Source: Streptomyces harbinensis
GTDB lineage: Bacteria > Actinomycetota > Actinomycetes > Streptomycetales > Streptomycetaceae
Direction of reading: 5' to 3'
NCBI RefSeq assembly: GCF_900116145.1
Contig: NZ_FPAB01000014.1
Coordinates: 1 to 64,000, forward strand
DNA length: 64,000 nt
The notes beneath the pieces are model-generated. The model saw only the letters and a program-made list of their open reading frames with translations. It was not told where the DNA came from and did not search any database. Below are positions 34,731 through 46,094 of the stretch, piece by piece; positions within the stretch are counted from its first letter, which is position 1, and the number at the start of each line of letters is the position of its first letter. Position numbers and translations under genes: made by a program.

Positions 34731-34748
34731 ACGGGTGTGACGGGTGGT

Positions 34749-35603
34749 TCAGAGGATGCGGACGGCTCCGGTGGGGGTGTCCCAGGCCATGTCGCGCTGG
34801 ACCACACCGGTGGAGGAGTTCTGGGCGCCGATGAACTGGCCGCCGCCGATGTAGATCGCCACGTGGTACGCGCTGCCGGCGCTGCCCCAGTAGAGGATGT
34901 CGCCGGGCTGGAGGTTGCTCAGCGAGACCTGGGTGCCGGAGGTGGACTGCGGCTGGGAGGTGCGGGGGAGGGAGACGCCGGCCGAGGCGTAGGCCGCCTG
35001 GACCAGGCTGGAGCAGTCCCAGGCGTCGGGGCCGGTGGCGCCCATGACGTAGGCGTCGCCGAGCTGGGCCTGGGCGAAGGCGACGACCGCGGCGGCGCTG
35101 CCGCTGGGGGCGGGGGCCGGCGCGGGGGCGGACTCGGTGGCCGCGGGCGCGGAGGCGGCGGCCAGGGTGGTGCGTTCGGCGGAGCGGGAGGCGGCTTCCT
35201 CGGCCTCGCGCTCGGCGGCGGCCTCCTCGGCCGCGCGGCGGGCCTCCTCGGCGGCGGCCTCGGCCGCGGCCTCTTCCTCGGCGCGCTGCTCGGCGGCGGC
35301 CTGCTGGGCGGTGGCGAAGGCGCGCTGTTCGGCGCGCTGGTGCTGCTGGCGCAGGCCGGACAGATCGGCGTACGTCTCGGTGGCCCGGGCCGCCTGGCTG
35401 CCGGAGGTGGAGAGGATCTCGTTCAGGGCGCGGAGCTCTGCGGTCGTCTCCACGGGGTCCTCGGCCGCGTTGGCGGGCGTGGCGGCCCCGGTGACGGCGA
35501 CGGTGCCGACCACGCCGGAGAGGACTCCGCCGCGTATCAGAGTGCTGGCACGGGACGGCTTGCGGTGCCGGCCTCGGTAACGGATTGGGGACATGGACAT
35601 CAT
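34749..35603 (-). CDS. Secreted NlpC/P60 peptidoglycan hydrolase
   Basis: A 284-aa cell-wall endopeptidase (C40). A basic start and hydrophobic signal (GGVLSGVVGTVAVTGAATPANA, cleavage near residue 46) are followed by an Ala/Glu-rich coiled coil (about 70-145), a Pro/Ala linker and the NlpC/P60 domain (about 165-284) with nucleophile Cys in DAWDCSSLVQAAY and His in SAYHVAIYIGGG. Start uncertain among ATG 35603, 35600 and 35594; the ribosome site is weak. It cleaves stem peptides in growth or division. Confidence 0.9.
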   Translation of the reverse strand: MMSMSPIRYRGRHRKPSRASTLIRGGVLSGVVGTVAVTGAATPANAAEDPVETTAELRALNEILSTSGSQAARATETYADLSGLRQQHQRAEQRAFATAQQAAAEQRAEEEAAAEAAAEEARRAAEEAAAEREAEEAASRSAERTTLAAASAPAATESAPAPAPAPSGSAAAVVAFAQAQLGDAYVMGATGPDAWDCSSLVQAAYASAGVSLPRTSQPQSTSGTQVSLSNLQPGDILYWGSAGSAYHVAIYIGGGQFIGAQNSSTGVVQRDMAWDTPTGAVRIL

Positions 35604-35835
35604 CCGTACCAGTGATGTCCGGTTGTTCTCAATTGTTGTGGCGTGAGCCACAGGTGCGATAAACGGCGTTTGGAATGGGTGGCTTGGTCCTTTTTGCTCC
35701 CTGGTGCTGGCGCTCGCCCGGCGATTGACTCGACGCTCGTATGCTGGACGTTGTCCGGAATGCCCGTTTGGCTAGCACGCGGCGGACCCCCGGGCAATCT
35801 GTCGGAGCGTCAGTTGTGACCCGCCGTGGCGCACG

Positions 35836-36615
35836 TCACGACCACCACTGGTCGTACGCGAGGCGCAGCACCAGCGCCGTCACGACCACGAGCAGCACCG
35901 CGCGCACGAAGCCGCTGCCCTTGCGCACCGCCATGTGGGCGCCGATCCAGCCGCCCGCCATGTTGAACGCCGCCATACCGGCCGCCAGTTTCCACAGCAC
36001 GGTGCCGGCCGCGCCGAACACCAGCAGGGCGCCCAGGTTTGTGCCGACATTCACGACCTTGGCCGTGGCGGACGCGGTGAGCATGTCGAGATGGAGGATC
36101 GCCACCAGGGATATGACCAGGAAGGTGCCGGTTCCCGGGCCGATCAGCCCGTCGTAGAAGGCGACCCCGATCCCGGCCACGGCGAGGGCCAGCAGGCGGC
36201 GCTTGCGGGTGACTTCGCGGCCGGTGGCCTCGGTGCCGAAGCGCGGTTTCCAGACGACGAACGCGGCCACGCCGAGCAGGACGACCATGATCAGCGGTTG
36301 CAGGATCTCCTTGTTCACCGCGGATGCGAACAGCGCGCCGCCGCCCGCCGAGAGCAGGGCGAGGCCGGCGAGCCGGGCCGCGAGGGCCGGATCGAGGCGG
36401 GTCCGGCGCGCGTAGGTGACGGCCGCGATCGAGGTACCGGTGATCGCCACGGCCTTGTTGGTGCCGAGCGCGTACGTCGGGGCGAGGTTCGGGAAGCCGA
36501 TGAGCAGGGCGGGGAGCAGCAGCAGACCTCCGCCGCCCACCACCGCGTCGATCCAGCCCGCGAGGGCGGCGGCGAGGCAGAGCAGGACGACGGTGGTCAG
36601 GGATATGTCAGGCAC
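35836..36615 (-). CDS. TSUP (TauE/SafE) family permease
   Basis: A 259-aa membrane protein with about eight helices in two inverted repeats, each with the family start GxIDAVVGGGGLL (first repeat, GWIDAVVGGGGLLLLPALL) and FYDGLIGPGTGTF (second repeat). The family exports or imports sulfur-containing organic anions (sulfite, taurine, sulfoacetate). It is divergent from nuoA over a 324-bp shared region. Specific substrate unknown. Confidence 0.92.
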   Translation of the reverse strand: MPDISLTTVVLLCLAAALAGWIDAVVGGGGLLLLPALLIGFPNLAPTYALGTNKAVAITGTSIAAVTYARRTRLDPALAARLAGLALLSAGGGALFASAVNKEILQPLIMVVLLGVAAFVVWKPRFGTEATGREVTRKRRLLALAVAGIGVAFYDGLIGPGTGTFLVISLVAILHLDMLTASATAKVVNVGTNLGALLVFGAAGTVLWKLAAGMAAFNMAGGWIGAHMAVRKGSGFVRAVLLVVVTALVLRLAYDQWWS

Positions 36616-36939
36616 CGCTCGCCATATACCAGATACCCATTTCAGCTGCGAATTTGCTTGTACTGACCATGTAGTGGTAAAGGCGGCGGCTGGATACCGC
36701 GCCCCGCTACTTCCGGATTTGGCGGTCCGTATCGGACTCGTCGCGTTGAGTGTCAGTGGGGTGGCTTACCTTGGGTTCGTCGTCTTCGTCGGGTGGGAGA
36801 GATCACAAACTTGGTCGGTGCCCCAGTGTCGAAGGTCACAGGGCCCGGGCTTAGGATGCTCACCAGCCTTGTGAACTGACTCACATAGATCTGATCTTCA
36901 TCGCTGGCAGTCGCCGTTGACTGGAAGGAGCGAGGTGCG
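36616..36939. promoter_or_regulatory. nuo operon upstream region (324 bp)
   Basis: No gene is seen here. The nuoA-proximal half has a TAGGAT -10-like hexamer (36852-36857), a Rex-like operator (36869-36886) and the AAGGAG ribosome site (36925-36930). The distal half is AT-richer for this genome and probably contains the promoter of the divergent TSUP permease. Confidence 0.6.
36869..36886. promoter_or_regulatory. Rex-like redox operator upstream of nuoA
   Basis: TTGTGAACTGACTCACAT is close to the Streptomyces Rex operator TTGTGAAN4TTCACAA, with two mismatches in the right half. Rex senses NADH/NAD+ and is known to bind upstream of respiratory genes including nuo in S. coelicolor (from memory). 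It lies 12 bp after a TAGGAT -10, where bound Rex would block transcription. Confidence 0.65.
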
Positions 36940-37299
36940 GTGAACGCGTACGTTCCCATCCTCGTACTGGGGGCCCTCGGGGCGGGCTTCGTTGTGGTGT
37001 CCCTGGTGCTCGCATCGATCGTCGGTCCCAAGCGCTACAACCGGGCCAAGTTGTCCGCGTACGAGTGCGGTGTGGAGCCGACCCCGCAACCCGTCGGCGG
37101 TGGTCGCTTCCCGGTGAAGTACTACCTGACGGCGATGCTCTTCATCATCTTCGACATCGAGATCGTCTTTCTTTATCCCTGGGCCGTGCACTTCGACGCA
37201 CTGGGGATGTTCGGGCTCGCGCAGATGGCCGTCTTCGTCGGCCTCATCGGTGTCGCCTACGCCTATGACTGGCGCCGGGGAGGACTCGAATGGGACTGA
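36940..37299 (+). CDS. nuoA: NADH-quinone oxidoreductase subunit NuoA
   Basis: A 119-aa membrane subunit of complex I with three helices (about residues 5-27, 62-84, 90-111). The quinone-channel loop between TM1 and TM2 carries the family motif YECGVEP with its conserved Cys, followed by FPVKYYLTAMLFIIFDIEIVFLYPW. GTG start, AAGGAG 9 bp upstream. First gene of the 14-gene operon; nuoB follows after 59 bp, the largest gap within it. Confidence 0.97.
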   Translation: MNAYVPILVLGALGAGFVVVSLVLASIVGPKRYNRAKLSAYECGVEPTPQPVGGGRFPVKYYLTAMLFIIFDIEIVFLYPWAVHFDALGMFGLAQMAVFVGLIGVAYAYDWRRGGLEWD

Positions 37300-37358
37300 C
37301 CTAGCCGGCGGAAGCTGCCGCGCGCCTGATACATGACAAACCCAGGAAGGGCGTTCCG

Positions 37359-37913
37359 ATGGGTATCGAAGACAAAATTCCCAGTGGATTCCTGCTGAGC
37401 ACCGTCGAGCAGCTGGCCGGGCTGTCGCGGAAGTCGTCGGTTTTCCCGGCCACCTTCGGCCTGGCCTGCTGTGCGATCGAGATGATGACGACCGGGGCCG
37501 GGCGCTACGACCTGGCCCGTTTCGGTATGGAGGTCTTCCGCGGCTCCCCGCGGCAGGCGGACCTGATGATCGTGGCCGGGCGGGTCAGCCAGAAGATGGC
37601 GCCCGTGCTGCGGCAGGTCTACGACCAGATGCCCAACCCCAAGTGGGTCATCTCCATGGGGGTGTGCGCCTCCTCGGGCGGGATGTTCAACAACTACGCG
37701 ATCGTGCAGGGCGTGGACCACGTGGTGCCGGTCGACATCTACCTCCCCGGCTGCCCGCCCCGGCCCGAGATGCTGATGGACGCGATTCTCAAACTGCACC
37801 AGAAGATCCGCGAGGAGAAGCTCGGCGTCAACCGCGAGCAGGCCGCCCGGGAGGCGGAGGAGGCCGCGCTGAAGGCCCTCCCCACCATCGAGATGAAGGG
37901 GCTGCTGCGGTGA
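37359..37913 (+). CDS. nuoB: NADH-quinone oxidoreductase subunit NuoB
   Basis: A 184-aa subunit that holds the terminal cluster N2. Ligands: tandem Cys in GLACCAIEMMTTG (about residues 37-38), Cys of MGVCASSGGMF and Cys in GCPPRPEMLMDAI. The basic N-terminus starts KIPSGFLLSTVEQLAG. The C-terminus is Ala/Glu-rich. Its stop overlaps nuoC by 4 bp. Confidence 0.98.
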   Translation: MGIEDKIPSGFLLSTVEQLAGLSRKSSVFPATFGLACCAIEMMTTGAGRYDLARFGMEVFRGSPRQADLMIVAGRVSQKMAPVLRQVYDQMPNPKWVISMGVCASSGGMFNNYAIVQGVDHVVPVDIYLPGCPPRPEMLMDAILKLHQKIREEKLGVNREQAAREAEEAALKALPTIEMKGLLR

Positions 37914-38623
37914 GTGACGACAGCGAGCGGGCCGGCGGAGTCCCGGCACCCCGCGGGAACACCGGGGAGACCATCGCCCGGCGCCGCGGCATGTTCGGCG
38001 CCAACAACGGCGGCGACACCTCCGGATACAGCGGACTGCGGCGCACCGTCCGGATGCCCGGCGCCTCCTCCCGGCCCTACGGCGGCTACTTCGACGAGGT
38101 CGCCGACGAACTGGAGGGCGCCCTGGAGGAACAGGGCGTCGACCCGGAGACCGCCATCGAGAAGACCGTCGTGGACCGCGACGAGCTGACCTTCCACATC
38201 GCGCGCGCGTACCTGCCCCAGGTGGCCCGCACCCTGCGCGACGATCCCGCGCTGCGGTTCGAGCTGTGCACCGGGGTGAGCGGGGTGCACAATCCCGCCG
38301 ACACCGGCCGGGAACTGCACGCCGTCTACCACCTGCGCTCGATCACCCACAGCCGGCTGATCCGGCTGGAGGTCTCCGTCCCCGACGCCGACCCGCACAT
38401 CCCGTCCGTCGTGGACATCTATCCGACCAACGACTGGCACGAGCGCGAGACGTTCGACTTCTTCGGGATCGTCTTCGACGGCCACCCCGCGCTCACCCGG
38501 ATCATGATGCCCGACGACTGGCAGGGCTTCCCGCAGCGCAAGGACTACCCGCTCGGCGGCATCCCCGTCGAGTACAAGGGCGCCCAGATTCCGGCTCCCG
38601 ACCAGCGGAGGTCGTACAGCTGA
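37910..38623 (+). CDS. nuoC: NADH-quinone oxidoreductase subunit NuoC
   Basis: A 237-aa 30-kDa subunit of the peripheral arm. The family core begins at about residue 70 (ELTFHIARAYLPQVARTLRDDPALRFELCTGVSGVH) and ends with the signature ERETFDFFGIVFDGHPALTRIMMPDDWQGFPQRKDYPLGG. Residues 1-65 form an actinobacterial Gly/Arg/Asp-rich extension. GTG start overlaps the nuoB stop; its stop overlaps nuoD ATG by 1 bp. Separate from nuoD, unlike in E. coli. Confidence 0.97.
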   Translation: MSDDSERAGGVPAPRGNTGETIARRRGMFGANNGGDTSGYSGLRRTVRMPGASSRPYGGYFDEVADELEGALEEQGVDPETAIEKTVVDRDELTFHIARAYLPQVARTLRDDPALRFELCTGVSGVHNPADTGRELHAVYHLRSITHSRLIRLEVSVPDADPHIPSVVDIYPTNDWHERETFDFFGIVFDGHPALTRIMMPDDWQGFPQRKDYPLGGIPVEYKGAQIPAPDQRRSYS

Positions 38624-39981
38624 TGTCCACATCCCACACCACACGGACCACGCCCCGGGCGACGGCGTCGGCCGGGGCCCGGGAAACCACCGAGGGGACC
38701 GTCTACACCGTCAGCGGCGGCGACTGGGACGAGGTCGCCGAGGCGGTGACCCGCCGCTCCGACGACGAGCGGATCATCGTCAACATGGGTCCGCAGCACC
38801 CGTCCACCCACGGGGTGCTGCGGCTGATCCTGGAGATCGACGGCGAGACCGTCACCGAGGCCCGGGCCGGCATCGGCTACCTGCACACCGGGATCGAGAA
38901 GAACCTCGAATACCGCACCTGGACGCAGGGCACCACCTTCGTCACGCGGATGGACTACCTCACCCCGTTCTACAACGAGGCCGCCTACTGCCTCGGGGTC
39001 GAGAAGCTGCTCGGCATCACCGACGACATCCCGGACCGCGCCACCGTCATCCGGGTGCTCCTCATGGAGCTGAACCGGCTCTCCTCCCACCTGGTGGCCA
39101 TCGCCACCGGCGGTATGGAGCTGGGCGCCACCACCGTCATGATCTACGGCTTCCGGGACCGCGAGCACTGCCTGGACATCTTCGAGCTGATCACCGGCCT
39201 GCGGATGAACAGCGCCTACATCCGCCCCGGCGGCCTCGCCCAGGACCTGCCGCCCGGCGCCATCGAGCAGCTGCGCGACTTCATCCGCAAGATGAAGAAG
39301 AACCTGCCCGAGTACGACAAGCTCTGCTCCGGCAACCCGGTGTTCAAGGCCCGGCTGACCGACGTCGGCTACCTCGACCTCGCCGGCTGCCTCGCCCTCG
39401 GCGCCACCGGCCCCGTGCTGCGCTCCGCCGGACTCCCGCACGACCTGCGCAAGTCCGACCCGTACTGCGGGTACGAGACGTACGACTTCGAGGTGCCGAC
39501 CACCGACACCTGCGACTCCATGGGCCGCTTCCTGCTGCGCCTGGAGGAGATGCACCAGTCGCTGCGGATCATGGAGCAGTGCATCGACCGGCTGGAGCCG
39601 GGACCGGTCATGGTCGGCGACAAGAAGATCGCCTGGCCCGCGCAGCTCGCCCTCGGCCCCGACGGGCTCGGCAACTCGCTCGACCACATCCGGAACATCA
39701 TGGGCACCTCCATGGAAGCCCTCATCCACCACTTCAAGCTGGTGACCGAGGGCTTCCGGGTCCCGCCCGGCCAGGTGTACACGGCCGTCGAGTCCCCCAA
39801 GGGCGAACTCGGCGTCCACATGGTCAGCGACGGCGGCACCCGCCCCTACCGGGTCCACTTCCGCGACCCGTCCTTCACCAACCTCCAGGCGACGGCCGCG
39901 ATGTGCGAGGGCGGCATGGTCGCCGACGTCATCGTCGCGGTCGCCTCCATCGACCCCGTGATGGGAGGAGTCGACCGATGA
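38623..39981 (+). CDS. nuoD: NADH-quinone oxidoreductase subunit NuoD
   Basis: A 452-aa 49-kDa subunit forming the quinone pocket with NuoB. Key segments: VNMGPQHPSTHGVLRL (quinone-pocket His), GIGYLHTGIEKNLEYRTW, RMDYLTPFYNEAAYCLGVEKLLG, and the C-terminal SPKGELGVHMVSDGGTRPYRVHFRDPSF and VDVVIAVASIDPVMGGVDR-like end. A Thr-rich N-terminal extension of about 50 residues is present. Overlaps nuoC (TGATG) and nuoE (ATGA). Confidence 0.98.
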   Translation: MSTSHTTRTTPRATASAGARETTEGTVYTVSGGDWDEVAEAVTRRSDDERIIVNMGPQHPSTHGVLRLILEIDGETVTEARAGIGYLHTGIEKNLEYRTWTQGTTFVTRMDYLTPFYNEAAYCLGVEKLLGITDDIPDRATVIRVLLMELNRLSSHLVAIATGGMELGATTVMIYGFRDREHCLDIFELITGLRMNSAYIRPGGLAQDLPPGAIEQLRDFIRKMKKNLPEYDKLCSGNPVFKARLTDVGYLDLAGCLALGATGPVLRSAGLPHDLRKSDPYCGYETYDFEVPTTDTCDSMGRFLLRLEEMHQSLRIMEQCIDRLEPGPVMVGDKKIAWPAQLALGPDGLGNSLDHIRNIMGTSMEALIHHFKLVTEGFRVPPGQVYTAVESPKGELGVHMVSDGGTRPYRVHFRDPSFTNLQATAAMCEGGMVADVIVAVASIDPVMGGVDR

Positions 39982-40807
39982 CGGACGTCCAGCTGGGGAT
40001 GCCCCAGCTCCCGCCGCCCGCCTACCCGGACGAGGTACGCGAGCGGCTGACCGCGGACGCGCGCGAGATCATCGGCCGCTACCCCGACTCCCGTTCCGCG
40101 CTGCTGCCGCTGCTGCACCTCGTGCAGTCGGAGGAGGGGTACGTCACCCGCACCGGCATCGGCTTCTGCGCCGACGTCCTGGAGCTGACCACCGCCGAGG
40201 TGACGGCCGTGGCCACCTTCTACTCCATGTACCGGCGCAAGCCCTCCGGTGACTACCAGGTCGGGGTGTGCACCAACACCCTGTGCGCGGTGCTCGGCGG
40301 CGACGCCATCTTCGCCGCCCTCCAGGAACATCTGGAGCTGGGCAACGGCGAGACCACCGAGGACGGCAAGGTCACCCTCGAACACATCGAGTGCAACGCG
40401 GCCTGCGACTTCGCCCCCGTGGTGATGATCAACTGGGAGTTCTTCGACAACCAGACGATCGAGTCCGCCAAGCGCCTCGTCGACGACCTGCGGGCCGGCC
40501 GCAAGGTCGTCCCCACCCGCGGCGCGCCGCTGTGCGACTTCAAGCAGACCGCCCGCACCCTGGCCGGCTTCCCCGACGAGCGGCCCGGCGCCACCGCCGC
40601 CGGCGGCAGCGCGGGCCCCGCCTCGCTGGCCGGACTGCGGCTCGCCAAGGGCGAGTCGAGCCCCGGCCGGGTGGTCACCCAGCGCGGCGCCGACCGGCCG
40701 TCCGGCGAGCAGCCGGCCGAGCACCCGAGTTCGCACGACGCGCCCCAGCAGACATCGGCCTCCGACCCGCACCACCCCGCCGGGCCGGCCGCCGAGGAGG
40801 GGGAGTG

Positions 40808-40808
<1 letters not shown>
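39978..40808 (+). CDS. nuoE: NADH-quinone oxidoreductase subunit NuoE
   Basis: A 276-aa subunit with a thioredoxin-like fold bearing the 2Fe-2S cluster N1a: Cys at GVCTNTLCAVLGG (two Cys) and ECNAACDFAPVVMIN (two Cys). The N-terminal helical part (ALLPLLHLVQSEEGYVTRTG) is standard. About 80 residues at the C-terminus (Pro/Ala/Ser-rich, highly charged) are beyond the usual length of 160-200 aa and look disordered. ATG overlaps the nuoD stop; stop overlaps nuoF. Confidence 0.97.
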
Positions 40809-42168
<1,360 letters not shown>

Positions 42169-42172
<4 letters not shown>

Positions 42173-44700
42173 CGGTCACCACCGACGCCAAGAACGGTGG
42201 TGGGCAGGCCGCCCGGCCGGCGCAGGAGGACCTGGTCTCCCTCACGATCGACGGCATCGCGCTCTCCGTGCCCAAGGGCACCCTGGTGATCCGCGCCGCC
42301 GAGCAGCTGGGCATCGAGATCCCCCGGTTCTGCGACCACCCGGCGCTCGACCCGGCCGGCGCCTGCCGGCAGTGCATCGTCGAGGTCGAGGGCCAGCGCA
42401 AGCCGATGGCCTCCTGCACCATCACCTGCACCGAGGGCATGGTCGTCAAGACCCAGCTCTCCTCGCCCGTCGCCGAGAAGGCGCAGCGCGGCGTGATGGA
42501 GCTGCTGCTCATCAACCACCCGCTGGACTGCCCCGTCTGCGACAAGGGCGGCGAATGCCCCCTCCAGAACCAGGCGATGACCACCGGATCGGCCGAGAGC
42601 CGGTTCGAGGGCCACAAGCGGACGTTCGAGAAGCCGGTGCCGATCTCCACCCAGGTGCTGCTCGACCGGGAACGGTGTGTGCTGTGCGCCCGCTGCACCC
42701 GCTTCTCCAACCAGATCGCCGGTGACCCCATCATCGAGATGGTGGACCGGGGCGCCCTCCAGCAGGTCGGCATCGGCGAGGGGGACCCGTTCGAGTCCTA
42801 CTTCTCCGGCAACACCATCCAGATCTGCCCGGTCGGCGCGCTCACCTCGGCCGCCTACCGCTTCCGCTCCCGCCCCTTCGACCTGGTCTCCTCGCCCGGC
42901 GTGTGCGAGCACTGCGCCGGCGGCTGCGGCATCCGCACCGACCACCGGCGCGGCAAGGTCATGCGGCGGCTCGCCGAGGAGAACCCCGAGGTCAACGAGG
43001 AGTGGATCTGCGACAAGGGCCGGTTCGCGTTCCGGTACGCCCAGCAGCGTGACCGGCTGACGACGCCGCTGGTCCGGGACGCCGACAGCGGGGAACTCGT
43101 CCCGGCGAGCTGGCCCGAGGCGCTGGAGGCCGCCGCCCGGGGGCTGGCCGCCGGCCGGGACCGGGGCGCCGCCGTGCTCACCGGTGGCCGCGGCACCGTC
43201 GAGGACGCCTACGCGTACGCCAAGTTCGCCCGGGTCGCGCTGCACACCCACGACATCGACTTCCGGGCCCGGGTGCACAGCCAGGAGGAAGCCGCGTTCC
43301 TCGCCTCCCAGGTCGCCGGGCACGGCATCGACCTGGACGGCACCCAGGGGCTGACGTTCCGCGCGCTGGAGGCCGCGCCCGCCGTGCTGCTGGTGGGCTT
43401 CGAGTCGGAGGAAGAGGCGCCCAGCGTCTTCCTGCGACTGCGCAAGGCGCACCGCAAGCGCGGGATGCGGGTCTTCTCGCTCGCCTCGCACATCACCCCG
43501 GGCCTGGCGAAGGCCGGCGGCACCCTGCTGCCGGCCGCGCCCGGCACCGAGACGGGCTGGCTGGAGGCGCTGGCGAGCGGCAGCGGGCTCGGCCCGGACG
43601 GCAGCGCGGCGCGCGAGGCCATCGCGGCCGACGGCGCGCTGATCGTGGTCGGCGAGCGGCTGGCCGCCGTCCCCGGCGGGTACACCGCCGCCGTGGCGCT
43701 GGCCGGATCCAGCGGCGCCCGGCTGGTGTGGATCCCGCGCCGCGCCGGCGAGCGCGGCGCCATCGAGGTGGGCGCGCTGCCCGGGCTGCTGCCCGGCGGC
43801 CGGCCGGCCGAGGACCCGCGGGCGCGCCGGGAGATCGCCGCCGCCTGGGGGGTGGCCGCGCTGCCCGAGCGCGCGGGCCGCGACACCGGGCAGATCATCG
43901 AGGCCGCCGCGGCCGGCGACATCGGCGCGCTGGTGGTCGGCGGGGTCGAGGTCGCGGACCTGCCCGACCCGGCGCTGGCCAGGAAGGCCCTGGACACGGT
44001 CGCCGGGAGCGGCTTCCTGGTGTCGCTGGAACTGCGGCCCTCCGAGGTCACCGCGCGCGCCCATGTGGTGCTGCCGGTGGCGGCCGTGGTGGAGAAGGGC
44101 GGCACCTTCCTCAACTGGGAGGGCCGGGCGCGTCCGTTCGAGGCCGCCGTGAAGCCCGACCAGATGACGCGGCGCCTGGTGCAGACCGACGCCCGCGCGC
44201 TGAACATGCTGGCGGACGCCATGGACGTCCACCTCGGGCTGCCCGATCTGCCCACCATCCGGGCCGAGATCGACGGCCTGGAGCCGTGGACCGGCGATCT
44301 GCCGCTGGGCCCGACCGCCACCCCGGTGGAACTGCCGAGCCCCGAGCCGGGCGAGGCGGTGCTGGCCGGGCACCGGATGCTGCTCGACCAGGGCCTGTTG
44401 CAGCAGGGGGACGAGGCGCTGGCCGGCACCCGGCACGCCACCGTCGCCCGGCTGTCGCCCGCCACCGCCGAGGAGGCCGGGGTCGCCGACGGCGAGCCGC
44501 TGGCCGTCACCGGGCCCACCGGTTCGGTGGTGCTGCCGCTGACCGTGACCGAGGAGATGCCCGACCGGGTGGTGTGGCTGCCGCTCAACTCCCGCGGCGG
44601 CGGCGTCCCCTCCGACCTGGGCGCCGTCCCCGGCGCCGTGGTCACCATCGGCGCGGCCCCGGCGGACGCCCCGAGCCAGTCCCAGGAGGTGAACGCCTGA
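42169..44700 (+). CDS. nuoG: NADH-quinone oxidoreductase subunit NuoG
   Basis: An 843-aa subunit. N-terminal 2Fe-2S ferredoxin domain (CDHPALDPAGACRQC...MASC), His-Cys 4Fe-4S (HPLDCPVCDKGGECPLQ), the N4 cluster (CVLCARCTRF, ICPVGALTS) and the N7-type CEHCAGGCGI, then a molybdopterin-oxidoreductase-like domain. The last 600 residues retain the fold but not a Mo site. Length 843 is usual for actinomycetes. ATG overlaps nuoF; its TGA shares a base with nuoH ATG. Confidence 0.98.
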
Positions 44701-46094
44701 TGCGCGCGTCGATGCTGCCGCTCGCCCAGGAGGCGGATCTGTCGGTGTTCGGCGGTGACCCCTTCTGGCTGATCCTGCTGAAGGCGGTCTTCTGCTTCGC
44801 GTTCCTGATGCTGACGGTGCTGATCTGCATCGTCGGGGAGCGCAAGGTCCTCGGCTGGATGCAGCTGCGGATCGGCCCCAACCGGCACGGGCCCTGGGGC
44901 ATGCTCCAGTCGCTGGCCGACGGCATCAAGCTGATGTTCAAGGAGGACATCGTCGTCAAGGGCTCGGACAAGGTGCTCTACATCCTTGCCCCCGCCCTGG
45001 CGACCATCCCGGCCTTCATGGCGGTCGCGGTCATCCCGTTCGGTCCCGCCGACAACCCGGTGAGCATCTTCGGCACCCGCACCGCCATGCAGCTCACCGA
45101 TCTGCCGGTGGCGCTGCTGTACGTGCTGGCCACCGGCGCCATCGCGGTGTACGGCACGGTGCTGGCCGGCTGGTCGTCCAACTCGACCTACCCGCTGCTC
45201 GGCGGGGTGCGGGCCACGGCGCAGATCATCTCGTACGAGGTGGCCATGGGCCTGAGCTTCGCCGCCGTCTTCCTCTACTCCGGTTCGATGTCCACCTCGG
45301 CCATCGTGGAGGCGCAGAGCGACCGCTGGTTCATGGTGCTGCTGCCGGTGTCGTTCCTCATCTACATGATCGCGATGATCGGTGAGGCGCACCGGCCGCC
45401 GTTCGACATGCCGGAGTCCGAGGGCGACCTGGTCGGCGGCTACCTCACCGAGTACTCGTCCATCAAGTTCGCGTTCTTCATGATGTCCGAGTACATCCAC
45501 ATGGTCACCGTCTCCATGCTGATGGTCACCGTGTTCCTGGGCGGCTGGCGGGCCCCGGCGCCGCTCAGCTTCTGGGACGGCGCCAACACCGGCTGGTGGC
45601 CGCTGTTGTGGTTCACCCTCAAGATGCTGGCGGTCATCTTCTTCTTCATCTGGGTCCGGGCCTCGCTGCCCCGGGTCCGCTACGACCAGTTCATGGTCGC
45701 CGGCTGGAAGGTGCTGATCCCGGCCGCCCTGGTGTGGCTGATGCTGGTCGCCACCGTCCGCGCCATGCAGAACGAGGGCTACGGCTTCCGCGACATCGTG
45801 CTGTGGGTCGTCGGCGGCGTGATCGCCCTGCTGCTCATCTCCTTCGTCGTGGACATCTTCCGCGACCGCGCCGACGAACGGCGCGAGGCGGAGGAAGCGG
45901 CCCGCGCCGAGGAGCCGTTCGACCCGATGGCGGGCGGGTTCCCCGTACCGCCGCTGCCGGGGCAGACGCTGCCGCCGGTGCCGCGCCGGCCCTCGCGCGG
46001 GCCCACGGCCAAGGTCGGGGCCGCCGAGGCCACCGACACCGCCGATCGCGCTGAATCCGAGGCAACCCGAGGAAAGGAGGGCGACCGTGCCTGA
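44700..46094 (+). CDS. nuoH: NADH-quinone oxidoreductase subunit NuoH
   Basis: A 464-aa membrane subunit with eight core helices, linking the quinone site to the membrane arm. Signature segments: GERKVLGWMQLRIGPNRHGPWGMLQSLADGIKLMFKED and IGEAHRPPFDMPESEGDLVGGYLTEYSSIKFAFFMMSEY. The final 60-80 residues form a Glu/Ala-, then Pro-rich tail not found in the 325-aa proteobacterial form. Overlaps nuoG and nuoI. Confidence 0.98.
   Translation: MRASMLPLAQEADLSVFGGDPFWLILLKAVFCFAFLMLTVLICIVGERKVLGWMQLRIGPNRHGPWGMLQSLADGIKLMFKEDIVVKGSDKVLYILAPALATIPAFMAVAVIPFGPADNPVSIFGTRTAMQLTDLPVALLYVLATGAIAVYGTVLAGWSSNSTYPLLGGVRATAQIISYEVAMGLSFAAVFLYSGSMSTSAIVEAQSDRWFMVLLPVSFLIYMIAMIGEAHRPPFDMPESEGDLVGGYLTEYSSIKFAFFMMSEYIHMVTVSMLMVTVFLGGWRAPAPLSFWDGANTGWWPLLWFTLKMLAVIFFFIWVRASLPRVRYDQFMVAGWKVLIPAALVWLMLVATVRAMQNEGYGFRDIVLWVVGGVIALLLISFVVDIFRDRADERREAEEAARAEEPFDPMAGGFPVPPLPGQTLPPVPRRPSRGPTAKVGAAEATDTADRAESEATRGKEGDRA

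Noticed and set aside
35604..35835. c-di-AMP (ydaO-type) riboswitch before the NlpC/P60 gene
   Set aside because: Some Streptomyces wall hydrolases have one, but the conserved core segments were not found in this 232-bp region.
36870..36885. TGTGAACTGACTCACA as an E. coli-type CRP site
   Set aside because: It fits the CRP half-sites exactly, but Rex control of nuo in Streptomyces explains both the position and the extended flanks better.
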